Positions 49,609 through 62,590 of a stretch of DNA of 64,000 nt are shown here, piece by piece. The notes beneath the pieces were generated by a model. That model did no database searches, was not told the DNA's origin, and saw only the letters and a list, made by a program, of their open reading frames with translations. Within the stretch, counting starts at the first letter, position 1. Each line of letters opens with the position of its first letter. The stretch covers positions 46,077,808 to 46,141,807 of the forward strand of contig CM072512.1 in the NCBI GenBank assembly GCA_036898135.1, in the 5' to 3' direction. The position numbers and the translations under genes were made by a program. This DNA comes from Oncomelania hupensis (taxonomy: Eukaryota; Mollusca; Gastropoda; Littorinimorpha; Pomatiopsidae).

Positions 49609-52600
49609 TTGTCGTGGAACGTGGACGGGTTAGTTAACAAGCTGTCTGATCATGATTTCGTTAACTTTATTACTTCATTTGATGTGATTTGTTTACAAGA
49701 AACTTTTACATTTTCAAGCTTTGACCCAACCATTCAATTTAAAAACTTTTTGGTGTTTCATTCACCTGCTGTGAAGCTGTCCAAGATGGGTAGGTGATCA
49801 GGAGGCACATTACTACTTATTAAGAAAACTTTGGTGGATTATATTTCTGTTGTTGATACAGGCATTGATAATATGCTCAGTGTTCAGTTGAGTAAACAGT
49901 TGTTTGGTTTGGACAAAGACATTGTTTTTGTTGGTCTGTATAACCACCCACCTGGAAGCCCATACTATGATCAGAAAGACTATGATAGTATTTTTACTGA
50001 ATTAGAGCAATTTGTACTGTCAATATTAGAAAAGGGCGAAAAAGTATATTTCCTTATTGCCGGTGATTTTAATGCCAGAATAGGGAATTGGGGCTTGGAG
50101 GTGGATGGTGAAGATGACCAGGTTGACAACTATGCTCCTATGGAGGACAATTTTGCAACTGTTTTCGAAAGAAAATCAGAAGATTGTTTTGTAAATAATT
50201 TTGGAAAGAGATTGATTGAGTTATGTACAGTCTTTAAACTTCTACCCTTAAATGGTTTCGTTAAGAGAGGCGTGAACCAATGTTCTACGTTTATATCTGA
50301 TCAAGGTTCCAGTGTTATAGACTATTTTTTATGTTCCTTTGATTTTGAAATGTTTGTGTACTCCATGGATGTTGTGTGTCGTGTTGAATCACCCCATGCC
50401 CCCATTGCTTTGAATGTACGCTGCAATTTGCCGACTGTCAATGTAGAGACACCACTAAAAACAAGTTTCTCTAAAGTGAAATGGGATGGGTCAAAGGAGC
50501 AGGAGTTTCGAAATTTTCTGGCATCCAATTATGCAGTAGAGTGTCTGAATGAAGCGATAGTGCAATTAGAGTTCAGTATTGAATCAGCCGTTGACAAATT
50601 CACGTGCCTGTTGCGCGAAGCGAGCGAGTGTATGCGTCAGACAGGGAGAGTAGGGGGTGGAGTAAGTAGTTATCGTTGCAAGTGGTATGACCGCGATTGT
50701 GAAAACTTGAAAATCGACGCAAGACGATCGCTGGCGCGGTACAGGCGCTCGAAGTACGCTGAAGACAGACTATTGTACAAAGAAAAAAGAAATGTGTATT
50801 TGAGCACTTTGAAAGAAAAAAAGAAAACATATAAGGATAAGATGACACAAACACTACTTGAATATAAAAAAGATAGTAAGAAATTTTGGTCTACTGTACA
50901 TAGTTTGAACAGAAAACCTAAAGAGACTCCCCAAGTTGATATTAATGTTTGGAAAAATCACTTTGAACGCATTCTTGGTGGTGAGACTACTATTAATGGC
51001 AATGATTATGTAGGGGTAAATGAAGACGAGACTTGGATGCCGGAGGACGAAATTTGTGTTCCTGATCTAGATGCCCCTATCACCCAGGAGGAAGTGAAGA
51101 AAGCAATTAGAAGTCTGAAGTCAGAGAAAGCAACTGGGATAGACGATATACTAGCTGAATCTTTAAAGGCAGCAGAACAGTTTGTAACACCATTTTTAAC
51201 CAGGCTTTTTAACCAGCTTTATGACAGTGGTCACTTCCCGGAAAGCTGGACTCGTTCTGTTATTATACCTTTACTCAAAAAAGGTGACCCAACTAACCCA
51301 GAAAACTACCGGGGCATTTCTTTACTGAGCATTACTAGCAAAGTTTTTACAAAGATCTTAAACACCAGGTTGTATAAGTGGGCAGAAAATGAGGGGAAAA
51401 TATGTGAAGAACAAGCAGGTTTTAGGAAAAATTACTCCACCACTGACCACATTTTTTCCTTATTTTCTTTAATACAGAAAACGATTAATTCTAAGCAAAA
51501 GAGCAAAGTGTATGTCGCTTTTGTCGACTATATGAAGGCTTTTGATTCCGTAAATAGAAACAGCCTCTGGGGAGTACTAAATAAGGTCAAAACATCAACA
51601 AAAATGTTACGAATATTACACGGAATGTATGCCTCAGTTCAGTCTTGTGTGAGATGGGGCGCAACCCTGTCAGACTTCTTTGATTGCCCTAGTGGGGTGA
51701 AGCAAGGGTGCTTATTATCTCCCCTTGTTTTTTCTCTGCTAATTAGTGAAGTTTCTGAAGAAGTAACAGCAAGAGGTCGACATGGTTTTCAATTTCAACC
51801 AGGGCTTAGGGAGATATTTTTGCTGCTTTTTGCAGACGACATTGTGTTACTGTCTTCTACTCCTGTAGGCTTACAGAATCAGTTGAATAACCTTGACACA
51901 GCATCAGACAAATTAGGTTTAAAAGTAAACCTTGATAAAACCAAAGTGATGATTTTTAGGAAAGGGGGTAGGTTATCTAAGAAAGAAAAGTGGTTTCTGA
52001 AAGGTACTGAACTAGAAATAGTCAACGAATATAAGTATCTAGGTTTTGTGTTGACAAGTAGGCTGTCTGTTATATCAGCTTTGGATCAAGTTGTAAAAAA
52101 AGGCAAGGGAAAGGTGGTTGAAATCTTGAGAACCATGTGGAGTCTTGGCAAGATGAACATGTCTTTTTTCCTCAGGTTGTTCGATGCGCAGGTCAAGCCG
52201 ATGTTGCTGTACTCTTCGGAGGTCTGGGGAGCAACACAGTATAAAGTTGTTGAGTCAGTCCAGCTTTTTGCTCTAAAAAGATTATTGAGTGTGGGTCCCA
52301 GGACACCGAATGCGATAGCATACGGCGAAACCGGGCGATATCCTTTGTATATAGACAGCACCCTGAGCGTAATCCGGTACTGGTTTACACTGCGGAAAAT
52401 GGGCGTGAATAGAATTCCTCGTCAGGTGTATGAAATGTTGTGCACCAGCAGTTTTAGAAATAACGTTCAGCAGAAAAATTGGGTGAATATGGTTAAGTGT
52501 ACGCTTGACAATTATGGGTTTTCATATGTCTGGTCAGATGGAGTTGGGAATGAAAAAATATTTCTGAAAACTTTGAGGCAGAGAATGATTGATTGTTATC

Positions 52601-53025
52601 ATCAGCAGTGGAATGCAAAATTGAATGGAAGTGAGAGGTTTGAATTCTATCGATCTTTCAAGTCATTACTATGCCCAGAAATGTATTTAGCTAAACTAAC
52701 GATAAATAAGTTTAGAGTGTTTTTCACCAGATTCCGGTTAGGTCTTACTGATTTGAAAATCCATCATAGATACACTGCAGTTAACCCTTTGTGCATTCAT
52801 TGTGATGTTATAGAAGATGAATGTCATTTCTTTTTTGATTGCCCACTGTATGTTGATGTAAGAGCAAAATATCTGTTTAAACACATCGTTGGTATGAACC
52901 TGAGAGATCGTATAATTGTTTGGAAACGTCTTTTGAGTAATGAAAGTGTCGAGGTTACGAGAGATATTGCAATGTATATTTTCTATGCTTTGAAAGAAAG
53001 AGAGAGGGTTATGCCTGTGACTTGA
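49609..53025 (+). pseudogene. LINE ORF2: APE endonuclease and reverse transcriptase, one stop
   Basis: Endonuclease motifs run LSWNVDGL, ICLQET, IAGDFNARIG, SVIDYFLCS and SPHAPI, so Asn, Glu, Asp and His are all present. RT motifs are VYVAFVDYMKAFDSV, GVKQGCLLSPLVFSLL and LFADDIVLLSS, with the catalytic Asp pair intact. A C-terminal knuckle CIHC...ECHFFFDCPLY (near 52790) follows. The only defect is TGA at 49795-49797, one base from CGA (a CpG transition), between the QETF and IAGDF endonuclease motifs. ORF1 stops at 49546-49548, and the endonuclease frame is open from about there, so ORF2 may be expressed by re-initiation or its ATG at the MSWNV-like start. Its 1064-residue main frame is otherwise continuous. 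Confidence 0.9.
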
Positions 53026-53382
53026 AGAAAGCTGATGTGAAAATTTTGTATAATACTTATTGTTCCACATTTCTGCTCCCGATTTTTATTTGTTCACGTA
53101 CCCACTTATTGTATGTCTACAGGCCGGAGGCCTAATTCCTTTTGACTGAATAAATTTCTTGTTCTTGTTCTTGTTCCTTGTCTTGGTATCTGTATTAAGT
53201 ACAGTGACAATGGACATGCACAAAAAATAAATAAATAAATAAAAATAAAATAACTAATTTTTTTTATATATATAAAAATAAAATAATTAAATTTTTAAAA
53301 AATAATTATAATAGTAATAAAAAATGTAGCTCAAGGTCATACTAATATCAGGAAATTGATATACCATATTTAAAGTTATATT

Positions 53383-53497
53383 CAGGGGTGCTAAAATGTA
53401 AAAATATCCACTGGCCAGGTAGGCCAGTAACTTTCACTCGCCAAATCAAATTTGCATTCGTCCGGTGGCCAGTGGAGACTGTATTTCGACACCCTTG
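53383..53497. mobile_element. 115-bp MITE
   Basis: Ends CAGGGGTGCTAAAAT and, inverted, CAAGGGTGTCGAAAT match at 12 of 15 bases. ATATT abuts both ends (53378-53382 and 53498-53502). The body has repeated GGCCAG/CTGGCC motifs. The CAGGGGTG end is typical of hAT-related MITEs. It sits in intron 3 of the transposase, ~40 bases before the last exon. Confidence 0.7.
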
Positions 53498-55066
53498 ATA
53501 TTTACAAAAAATTAAACAACTGTTTGCGTATTCTGTTGTAGGTCGAGCCATATTTGGCTAGATACCAGACTGACAAGCCAATGATGCCGTTCATTGGTGA
53601 AGACCTGTACTGTCTACTCAAGGGTCTTCTGGAGAGGATTTTGTCCACTGATGTTATGAAACATGAGGGAGCAACCCTTTCTGGCCTTGTAAACCTTGAC
53701 CTGCAGAAATCCGAGAAATACCTACCACTGGAGAAAGTCAATGTAGGCTTTGACTGTGCGAAACAGCTGGTGAAAACTGGTCTTGTTTCTGAGAAGCAGA
53801 AGAGAGATTTCCGAGCAGAATGTAGGGACTTCTTGAAAGCAATGGTTAAGAAGATTATTGAAAAGTCGCCTGCTGCTTACCCTCTAGTCGGAATGTTGAA
53901 TTGTTTAGATTCAAGACGGATGATTCAGGAGAGGAAAATCTCAACCAACGTCAAACGTTTCACAGGATTTTTGAACTTTCTGTGTGAAGCAAATCGAATA
54001 AAAGAAAATGATGTTGACCAGATTCAGGGGCAGTACAAGCGGTTTTTGGAGGGCGTACAAGAAGATGATTCCTTCAAGAACTTTGACCCTGAAGAAGATG
54101 GACGACTGGACCAGCTGTTCAGCACACGCATGAAAGCCAAAAAGGAATATCAAGATCTTTGGGCTGTTGTGAGGCAGCTGTTACTTTTGTCTCATGGGCA
54201 AGCAACTGTCGAGAGAGGATTTTCAATTAACAAAGAGACGAGCACTGAAAATCTATCCCAGCTGTCATTGGTTGCTCGCCGAAAAGTGCTGAATGGTATC
54301 AGGAAGAGTGGTGGAATTGACAAGGTGGACATTACCAAGGAGCTGCTATTATCATCGTCTTCTGCAAGGAAAAAGTATCATGACTACCTTGATCAGCAAA
54401 AGAAAGACCAGGAACAGGCACAAGGAGCAAAGAAGAGGAAGGCACAGGAAGACTCTGTTGCTGACTTAAGAGAGAAAAAAAGAAGAATGGAGAAGGATGC
54501 TCAGCACCTGACACAAGAGGCAGACAAGCTTGCTGAAAAAGCAGAAGAGAAGGGTGCGCTCAGACTCTTGACTCAGTCAAATGCGCTGAGGAACAAATCT
54601 AAAGAAATAAAGATCCAGCTGGAGAAGATTTCCCATCAGATTGATGAAGAAATAGAAAAACTGAAATAACTGAAAACTCATTCATCTGTATAAAGTGTAT
54701 TAATATATATTAGCCGGTGGTGGTACATCTTTCTGACTTTTTACAGTTCTCTAACTTGTATCTAAGGACAACATGCTTCACAATTATTATTTAAATGTGT
54801 ATAGACCCCGTAATCTGCATCATCATCATAACTGCAACTTCATCGACATGCAATATTTATGTGTGTAGATTTCATAATCAGTATCAACATCAGTATCACC
54901 ATCAGATTCGTGACTGCAAACAATTTATTGATATCACTGGGTAAAAGATTTTATCCTTTATTTTGACTACTTATCAGTAATTATGTGCGTTTACAATTTT
55001 TAAAAACTCCTTGAATTTTTGGGAAAACTCCTTGAATTTTTTACAACAATTTGAGTATGAACCATG

Positions 55067-56064
55067 CCAAAGGCTATTGGCAAATTGTTGTCAACCCCCT
55101 GGATAGACATAAAACTGCATTTGCTACTCACATGGGTTTGTTTCAATGGGTGAGAATGCCGTTTGGGTTGGTTTCAGCTCCTGCCGTTTTTGCCAGGATG
55201 ATATGAACATTAGTGCTTGAAGAAGTTTCTGCAATGAATTTCTTTGATGACATTCTTGCGCACAGCGCAACCTTTGCACAGCATCTTGTGGATGTGAGAG
55301 GGATTCTTCAGAGACTGAAGCAGGTTGGTCTCACTGCTAGGCCTTCAAAGATTGCTGCAGGATTTCGAAGTTTGGAGTTTCTTGGTCATGTTGTAGGTCA
55401 AGGAATGTTGCGTCCGGAGGGCAAGAAGATTCAGAAGATTTTGGCTTTTCCTACACCTACTACCAAAAAGCAGGTGCGTGCGTTGTTGGGATTATTGGGA
55501 TTTTACAGGTGTTACATCCCACATTTTTCTGGACTTGTCGCTCCAATTTCAGATTTGACAAGGGATTCCAAAAAAAGAACAGTTGTGTGGTCTGCTGCTT
55601 GTGAGGAGGAGGCTTTGTCATCGGTGAAACACTTGTTTTCAACTGCACTGGTTTTGCAATTACCAAGGCTGAATGAGCAGTTTGTACTCCGTACAGATGC
55701 CAGTTCCCATGGCATTGGTGCTGTATTGTTGCAAGAGATGGAAGGTGTTCTACGTCCAGTCTGTTTTGCCAGTCGGAAATTACTTCCTCGGGAAGTTCGA
55801 TACAGCACTATTGAGCGTGAATGTTTGGCAATTGTGTGGGCTGTGACAAAATTTTCAAGATACCTTTGGGGGGTACCTTTCACATTGCAAACCGATCACA
55901 GACCGCTTACATACATGCAAACGTGTAGGTTTAAGAAAACACGCATCATGCGTTGGGCACTGTCCTTGCAAGAATACAACTTCAACATTGAACCACTCCC
56001 GGGATCTCATAACATTTTTGCAGATTTATTGTCGCGTGCTGATGTGGATCAGTTCGTTCCATGA
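55067..56064 (+). pseudogene. Gypsy reverse transcriptase (rest) and RNase H
   Basis: The RT resumes with AKGYWQIVV and KTAFATHMGLFQWVRMPFGL, has TGA at 55204-55206, and a degenerate FFDDIL box (55240-55254; usual YxDD, Asp pair present). LEFLGHVVGQG and KKQVRALLGLLGFYRCYIPHFS follow. RNase H motifs are complete: LRTDASSHGIG (Asp), TIERECLAIVWA (Glu), TDHRPL (Asp) and NIFADLLSR (Asp). The frame stops at 56064, 76 bases before the 3' LTR, as expected when RNase H is the last domain. Confidence 0.9.
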
Positions 56065-56125
56065 AATTTATGATGTTGGTGATCTGCTTCTTGGAAAAAG
56101 ACACCTTGGTCGGTATCTTTTTATT

Positions 56126-56140
56126 AGAAGAGGGGGGTAA
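56126..56140 (+). other. Polypurine tract
   Basis: AGAAGAGGGGGG ends a few bases before the TG of the 3' LTR, the standard position for plus-strand priming. Confidence 0.85.
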
Positions 56141-57161
56141 TGTAAGGAAGGAGAACATTATGTATTTTGTGTAATGTAATATAAGGAACTTAATTAACAT
56201 TAAGTTATTTGTTTTGTGGGCCTGTGGATGTATTCGCGCTATTTTTTGGTCACATGTTTATAACATCCAATAAAATGTAAGTACGAAAGTGTATTCTGGG
56301 AAGATTGTTTTGAAAGGTCACTCTTGTTGTGGCTATGTGTTGAGTCACGCCTCTGTGTGGACATAAGTGGCTAATGTTTGTCAATACAGTGTAGTATGTG
56401 GGCAGTAGACTCACGCTAAGTGGAAAGTTTTGACTAGGTGAGAGAACGCCTGGATTATATACTAACTGTGTTGAAGCTGCGTTGGACGCAGCGGAGAGGA
56501 GAGACCCGGGCTGAGACGCGGAGCCTATGTGGGAGAGAACGAGCCCTGTCTTCGTAAGATGAGGTGGATGGTGTCCCGGTGTCGTTGACTATGCCACTAC
56601 AGTGAAGAGGCCTGCGCATGGTGATTGTGCCACTATAGTGAAGAGGCCTGCGCATGGTGATTGTGCCACTACAGTGACGAGAGGCCTACGGATGGTGACT
56701 GTGCCACTACCGTGAAGAGAGGTCTACAGAAGGAATTGCGGAGCTACAAACAGGGGTAGGCAAATAATTAAACCCCTTGTTCAAGTTGTTAAACAGCGAT
56801 AACATTATCGAAGTGTGAAGACTGGAAAGAGCTCAAATTGACTGTTGGAAACTTGCTACAGAACGAGATAGTTAGATCTATAAGGAATACTTACCTTCGT
56901 TAGCTAGATAGCTCGTTTGGTTTCATTTAATCATTGTGTTTGTTTAATCACGTATGTTGTTATCTGTGATATTTGAATGTTCGTATGATTTTATATATAT
57001 ATAAATAGTAAGCGAGAGCGTGGAAAGATAACCTTGTGTTGGTGGTGTTGTGTTTTCCACCTTGTGTTATAGTGTTAACAGAGAACTTAAATGCACTTTC
57101 AAAGAAATGATGTCAGATATATAAGCATGCACTAATAACACCCAAAATATCGTCCGTTACA
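56141..57161 (+). repeat. 3' LTR of Gmr1-like gypsy element
   Basis: A 1021-base LTR from TGTAAGGAAGG to CCGTTACA. It contains the 36-base CCACTACAGTGAAGAGG tandem units (56590-56720) and a TATATATAAATAG box near 56995, followed by GAGAGCG-rich sequence, as expected of an LTR promoter. ATACT follows at 57162-57166. Confidence 0.92.
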
Positions 57162-57273
57162 ATACTCTTCAACTAAATGTTAGCCTCTCTTACTTTGCTA
57201 AATGTTAGCCTCCCTTGCTTCATGACCTCATCCTCTCAAAAATCACAAAAAGAATTATCTACAACAACCTTAG

Positions 57274-60200
57274 TCACTTGCCAGCATTTTCAAGGGCAGC
57301 AACTGCAGTTCCGCTCCCTACAAGTCTGCTCTCCACAGCCAGCAGCGTCTCGCCCTCCACGCCGCTGCCTTCGAAAGCAGCCTTACCTACTCGGCCGTGC
57401 TTCTCCTTCTTGCTGATCCACATCAGGATGAGCAGGGCCGGCAGGTGGATGAGGGTAAAGCGGAAGAGCTTGCGAGAGGTCTTGCTGTCGCCGTTGCTAT
57501 AGAACTGCCAGCCCAGGTAGGAGAGGTAGAGGTTGAGAGGGAGGGAGTCTGCAGCGAAGGTCCAGGTAGTCAGGTCGATGAGGGGAGCCCCCAGGCACAG
57601 GCCGGTGGTGACCAGGCAGTACCGCAGCGCCACGCGTTTGGTCAGTCCTGGGTTGACCACCGACATCATGCGGTAGCCAGCCCTGGAGTACTCGGGTCGC
57701 AGGTTCCAGCTCAGTGCATTGAAGTGAGGGAACTGCCAGGCATAGAGCACGCCAGCCAGCAGCCAGGCACCTGAAATCATTGTTTTTTTCACGTATAACA
57801 TTTAATTAAACTTTGCAGAAACTTTGTAATCCCTTTTTTTAAACATTTCCCAATAAAAACATTGATTTATGTAAAATTCACAATCAGAATATTCACGAAT
57901 ATAAAAATTACAATACTGATAATCTTTAAATAGTTAAATATTGGTATGTTGCAATTCATCCTAAACATTACTATGATAACTGGCATGTTGCATACCACTT
58001 CATTTCTGATATCACTATCACTATTTTTCTTCCTTATGTGTATGTGTATCCTCATCAGTCATTTGATCTTTTAACATTTATAGATAAAATGGGTTTAAAT
58101 TATCTTGACCATCTTCACTGCACATTTGACTTCCCACTGAAAGGTCTTTGTCTGTAGGCTAGGTCTTATCTACCTTCTTCATTGGAGATTTTGCCTCATC
58201 TGGGCCTTTTTAACATCAGTTACTATTTTGTTGCTGTGCGTCTTCACTCACCAGGCTCCAAACCTCCAGTGCAGGCCGCCCAGCCCATCATGGGAGGAAT
58301 GGCGCCCACCACAGCTCCAACCCAAGTGTTAACGATGCTGACACGTTTCAGTGGGGTGTACGCCAGCGTGTACAGTCCAAGGTTGAAAGCTCCTAGCAGA
58401 GCGGTAAGGCCGTTCACACCCAGAGAAAGGATGGCAACTCCCGTTGCCCCAGAGGCGACAGCAAACGACACAGCATGCAGAGGGCTGAAACGTTCAAATA
58501 ATAATGGGTGAGTTACATCCCCTGATAGTAATACCTTACATCCATTGATAACAGTACTTCCCGTTAAACTTTACCTCCATTGATATAACAACTTACAAAG
58601 AAGAGTATGGAGAACTGCTATTGTTTTGCTCAAAAGTGGTTTTACAGAAAAAAAATTGAAAGGTAAATTTGGTAAATTAACAGATTCCTGGCTTTCATTG
58701 AAAAAAAATGTGAACTTGGAGACAAGATTCCCAAAAGTCAAAAGGGTGGAAGAAAGAGACACAGCATACTAAAACTAGAAGGGCAAAGCCCATATGACTC
58801 AAATGCTCCTAATGAAACTCTAAAATGAAAGCCCAGAAAAAACAAAATGCAATGATGGCATTAAAATCCAAAGTAATACCTACTTTTATCTTTCCATGCT
58901 CTTTACCTTGAAATAACACTGAACTCCGGCTCCAAATACACTCATGTACTATCAAACAAAGTACAGCAGAAGTTGTATTACGCAGAAAAACAATTGTTAC
59001 CTTGGGATGAACTAGACCTTCAGTGACCTTGACCCTCATGTGATCTCTCATGCATGTCTGATCAAATAACCCAATGTGGTTGCATACTATGGGTTAAATA
59101 AACAGCAGTTCCACTGTCTGATGACCTATCTTTTGTATGTTTTTGCAAGGCCTAAAATGACCTTGGTCTACAAGATCAATGCAAAAATGGAACATCTATG
59201 AAAGATCAATCTATCATATCTAAATACAAGTTTGGACTTAATATCTTTCATAGTTTAGAGTCAAGGTCACTTCAAAGTACCTACACAAACCGATTTTAAA
59301 CAGCTCCAGTGACCTTGATCTTGGAGTGAAGCTGACCAAATTTGCATTGTATATGTGTCTCATTAATATTTATCATGCCTCAAAGTCAAAGAATCATGTT
59401 CAATATTAATTACCTAGAAAAAAGTAAATTTTTATTTCTTGACAAACATTTGATTACTCTGTGACCTTGACCTTGAAGTGAAGTCATTCATTCACTGACA
59501 TTTTCGAGGTCTCATGGGTATACACTATCTTACCAAGTTTGGTTGTGATAGTTAAAATAGGTTCTGAGTACTTAGCCAATAATTTTTGCACGGACAGCAG
59601 GCAGACAGACTGATGGACAGACTTTTTTTTTTCGATATCATTTTTGGACTATTTAGGACTAATCTTGCACAGATTTGTAAAAAATCTGAGAAAAAAAATT
59701 GGAGGGGAGAAGAGGGGGGAGGGGGAGGGAGTACATAGACTGGCATTGCTGTGCCTGCGAGTCAAAACAGTCACCTAATTTGTCCCCTGACCAGAACCCT
59801 GTTCTTCGTGCGGTTCATCTGGGAATCATATGGTACTTCAAAAAACTGCAAAAGAAGGAATCAAGAATGTTAGTGACCACAGACTGTATTCATATAAAAG
59901 ACATAGAATAGAAGAAGAACAACCGGTGTGCTTGTAGCCAAATGTATCCCAAACCAAACAGAAAGGTCTTGGCCAAAATGTATGCATTCTATTCAATATT
60001 CAATAAACATATGTAACAATGTTTTCACATAAAAATCTGAAGTGCGCATTTATCTCAATGACAAAAAAAACAAGAAAAAAAAGAGCATTAAAGTAAATAT
60101 AAAAAAATAAATAGGGGTTTGCATGCATATTTTGGGGGATAATAATAACAACTCCGTTATCATCACTCGCACATAATTTTATATGTTGAAGATATGTTTC

Positions 60201-62463
60201 TCTTGGTTGTTTATTGAGGATATTTATTTTTGCCCTAGGAGTGTTTTAAACTGCTTTTTGATCCCTTGTGTGGAATGTGTCTTGTGGTGGCCTTGGCCGA
60301 GTAAATGGCCACTCCACATTTTGTAAGACTCTGGCAGCATGAATAAGAAAAGAAATCATCAAGCTTTTTTTTCTCAGACTATTATATAAATTGCTGAGTC
60401 TAAAACTACTGACTTACCTGGTTGATAGAATTGGCAGCACATGAGGTAAGACCAGTACCAACTGTGCACAACGCAAACGTCAGAGGATCAAATGCCGCTG
60501 GGGCCATTGCATATCCAGAAATCGTTGTCAGTACCACAAGACCTGAAAAACCAGGGCCAAAAAATATTATAAATGCAACACTGAATGTGCAAATGGCAGG
60601 TAGCATTCTGCTAAAGCCAAATATGGTATACAAAGTAATTATTAAAGAATGTGGACTGTACTACTAAATCCAAAGAACTTAAACAGTCATAATAATAATT
60701 ATTATAAAACATTGCCTTTGATTTTGAACAAACTTATAAAAGCTATTACTGTCTCAGTGACTAAAAACCAAGTACAACAGATGGTGCACTTTCTCAGATA
60801 TTCACATGGTTCATTTCCTCAAACTTGTGCATTAAGTGAGTAATCTGGCACGAACACTGACTGCACAATTTGATAATTGATAGTGAAGATTTGATTAGTA
60901 AAACAGCTTGGTATCTGGGATCAGTTAAGGGTACTCCCAAATTTTTAATATAACCTATCTGTTTCAACAAAGGCAATACAAATGGAACCAATATGGGCGT
61001 AATTTCACATGTTTTTGTAATTAATATTTTGACTAAGCATCTCCACGGTTTAGGAGAAGAAACATTGCTTTTTTTTGCAGCTCCTTGTCACGTGGTGTTT
61101 TGAGTAGTTGTCTCCCCTGTCTCCTGTAGCCTTTTGTGCTAAGTGGTTTTGTGTTGTTACTATTACCTTTTGTTTATGACCAAGACATTATCACCTCATT
61201 TCATTGACTTGACTGTCATCGACCTCTGACTGTTTTGACTTTTTAGTTCTTTTTTTGTGTTACCCCTGTCCCTCCCCATTTTAGTTATGTATTTTTTCGT
61301 CCACCTTGTGAGGATGTATCTTCTTCCCTCAGAACTATCTCGGTTGTTTTGGCAAGTCGCAAGTTTTGTCGCTAACAGTGATATCAAGACTCAAGACACT
61401 TTATTACCCAATACATTCAAAATACAGTTTATATTACTATAATGTCAGGTACACCCTCTACTCCCTGCAGTGATACCAATGGTTTGATCCATTCAAAGAT
61501 CGCATAACCACTGAGTGATTCGCATGACTTTTTGTGGATTGGCTGTACTGGGAACATAGTCCCGTGCAATTTGCATGCCCTTTTAAGGTTGGTTGATTCG
61601 ATGACCAGTCTCATATAAAGGACTGTTCCCTGTCAGATTCTGGGCTGCAGATATAGTCATGTTTGGCGCCCCTTTCGGCAGTTGATCTGAGGGTAGTTTT
61701 GGAAGAGGTTGGATGTCATTAGGCCTAGGTTTAGCCTTTTTGCACTATCTTTTGAACACTTTTGTTAATAAGTGAACTGTTTTAAAAAAGGCATTGAATT
61801 CAGAATGGACACCGGTTAAATACGTTTTGCTGATGAACAATGGTGTATCTTCGCTTCATGAAAAGATGTCCTGGTTATCTGGTCAAACCACAGTGCATAA
61901 GGTTTTTACCGCACACTGATGGTCATGTCTATTCAAGGGACTATGTTTTATGTTTTGCCTAAAATGAACTCTGAGCAATCTCCGCAATAGTTAAACGTGC
62001 AGTTATTGTTATCATGCTATCGATAATAAAAGAGGTTCCCATAATCTTCATGATGCGTGAGCGTTTTCGCTTATGTGTGAACTGAGATCCCTGATTGACA
62101 AGTGTTGTATGAGTACCAGTTTCTACATGAAGGCGTGCACATAATGTATGGCTTCAAAAAAAGGTAGTATTAGTACACTTAAATTTATAAAAAGACTTTA
62201 AATAATCCAACCTTCATTGATAGGTTGTAATTTGTATACAAGTAGAATATAGAGAAATCCCTACTTGTTAGTCTAATTTTGGACAGCATGAGGTAATACT
62301 GTGGCAGTTTGCGCAGATCCAGAGCCTGCTCTTGCCATTGATGTTCATCAATGGAGTCGATTCTTTGGGCTGGATTGGTAGCGTCTGGTTCTGCCACCTC
62401 AGATGTCACCCGCACAGCCGTTGTTGGAAAAGCTGAGGAATTTTCCAGAACAGTCCGCACAAC
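57274..62463 (-). CDS. COX10: Protoheme IX farnesyltransferase, mitochondrial (COX10), C-terminal five exons
   Basis: COX10 adds a farnesyl chain to heme B to form heme O, the first step of heme A synthesis for cytochrome c oxidase, in the mitochondrial inner membrane. Coding exons on the minus strand are 62265-62463, 60418-60542, 59775-59845, 58252-58484 and 57274-57770. All junctions are GT-AG and in phase, giving ~374 residues. Landmarks in order are [11 protein letters not shown], the UbiA-type active-site segment [25 protein letters not shown] split across two exons, [44 protein letters not shown], and DLTTWTF, with several hydrophobic membrane segments. The human protein is 443 residues, so the N-terminus and targeting signal lie in exons not seen upstream. 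The stop is 108 bases from a transposon stack. Confidence 0.95.
58960..59610. repeat. Degenerate interspersed repeat rich in TGACCTTGA motifs (COX10 intron)
   Basis: GTGACCTTGACC, GACCTTGATCTTGGAGTGAAG, GTCAAGGTCACTTC and GTGACCTTGACCTTGAAGTG recur over ~600 bases. The stretch ends with ACCAAGTTTGGTTGTGATAG...GCAGACAGACTGATGGACAGA. The ACCAAGTTTGG and GACAGAC-type end looks like a widespread animal repeat. The TCAAGGTCA motif equals a nuclear-receptor half site, but repetition within a decayed element explains it better. Confidence 0.55.
59775..59845 (-). CDS. COX10: COX10 micro-exon with active-site residues
   Basis: A 71-base exon bounded by TTTTGCAG and GTGACT. It encodes [17 protein letters not shown] and LVRGQI, the conserved polar segment of prenyltransferases that binds the farnesyl diphosphate/Mg region. 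It starts in phase 0 after ...NSINQ and ends two bases into a Ser codon completed by the next exon. It is short and easily missed, but without it the enzyme would lack its active site. Confidence 0.95.
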
Positions 62464-62590
62464 CTGTTTATTATAGGAGACAAAATATAGTGAATTGTAT
62501 TAAGAAAAAAAAATCAACAACACAAAAACAACACAATACTGTACCTAAATCCACATATACTTAGACAACAACTTTACTTCCTAGTTGACC

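Larger units (their letters stand above)
48004..53170 (+). mobile_element. Full-length APE-type LINE with 2A motif in ORF1
   Basis: The element is flanked by a perfect 16-bp duplication TTGTTCCTTGTCTTGG (47988-48003 and 53171-53186). It has a short 5' UTR with GTCACGTGAC and ACATGGCGGC, ORF1 (48154-49548), ORF2 (about 49609-53025) and a ~145-base 3' UTR with AATAAA. The tail is TTCTTG repeats, not poly-A. It has the APE endonuclease-RT-zinc knuckle layout of CR1/L2/jockey-superfamily LINEs; the exact clade is not decided by eye. One TGA in ORF2 is the only inactivating change I can see, so the insertion is young. Confidence 0.93.

Noticed and set aside
58960..59610. Cluster of nuclear-receptor half sites (TCAAGGTCA)
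   Set aside because: The motif repeats within what looks like a decayed interspersed repeat, so an enhancer is not the simplest reading.
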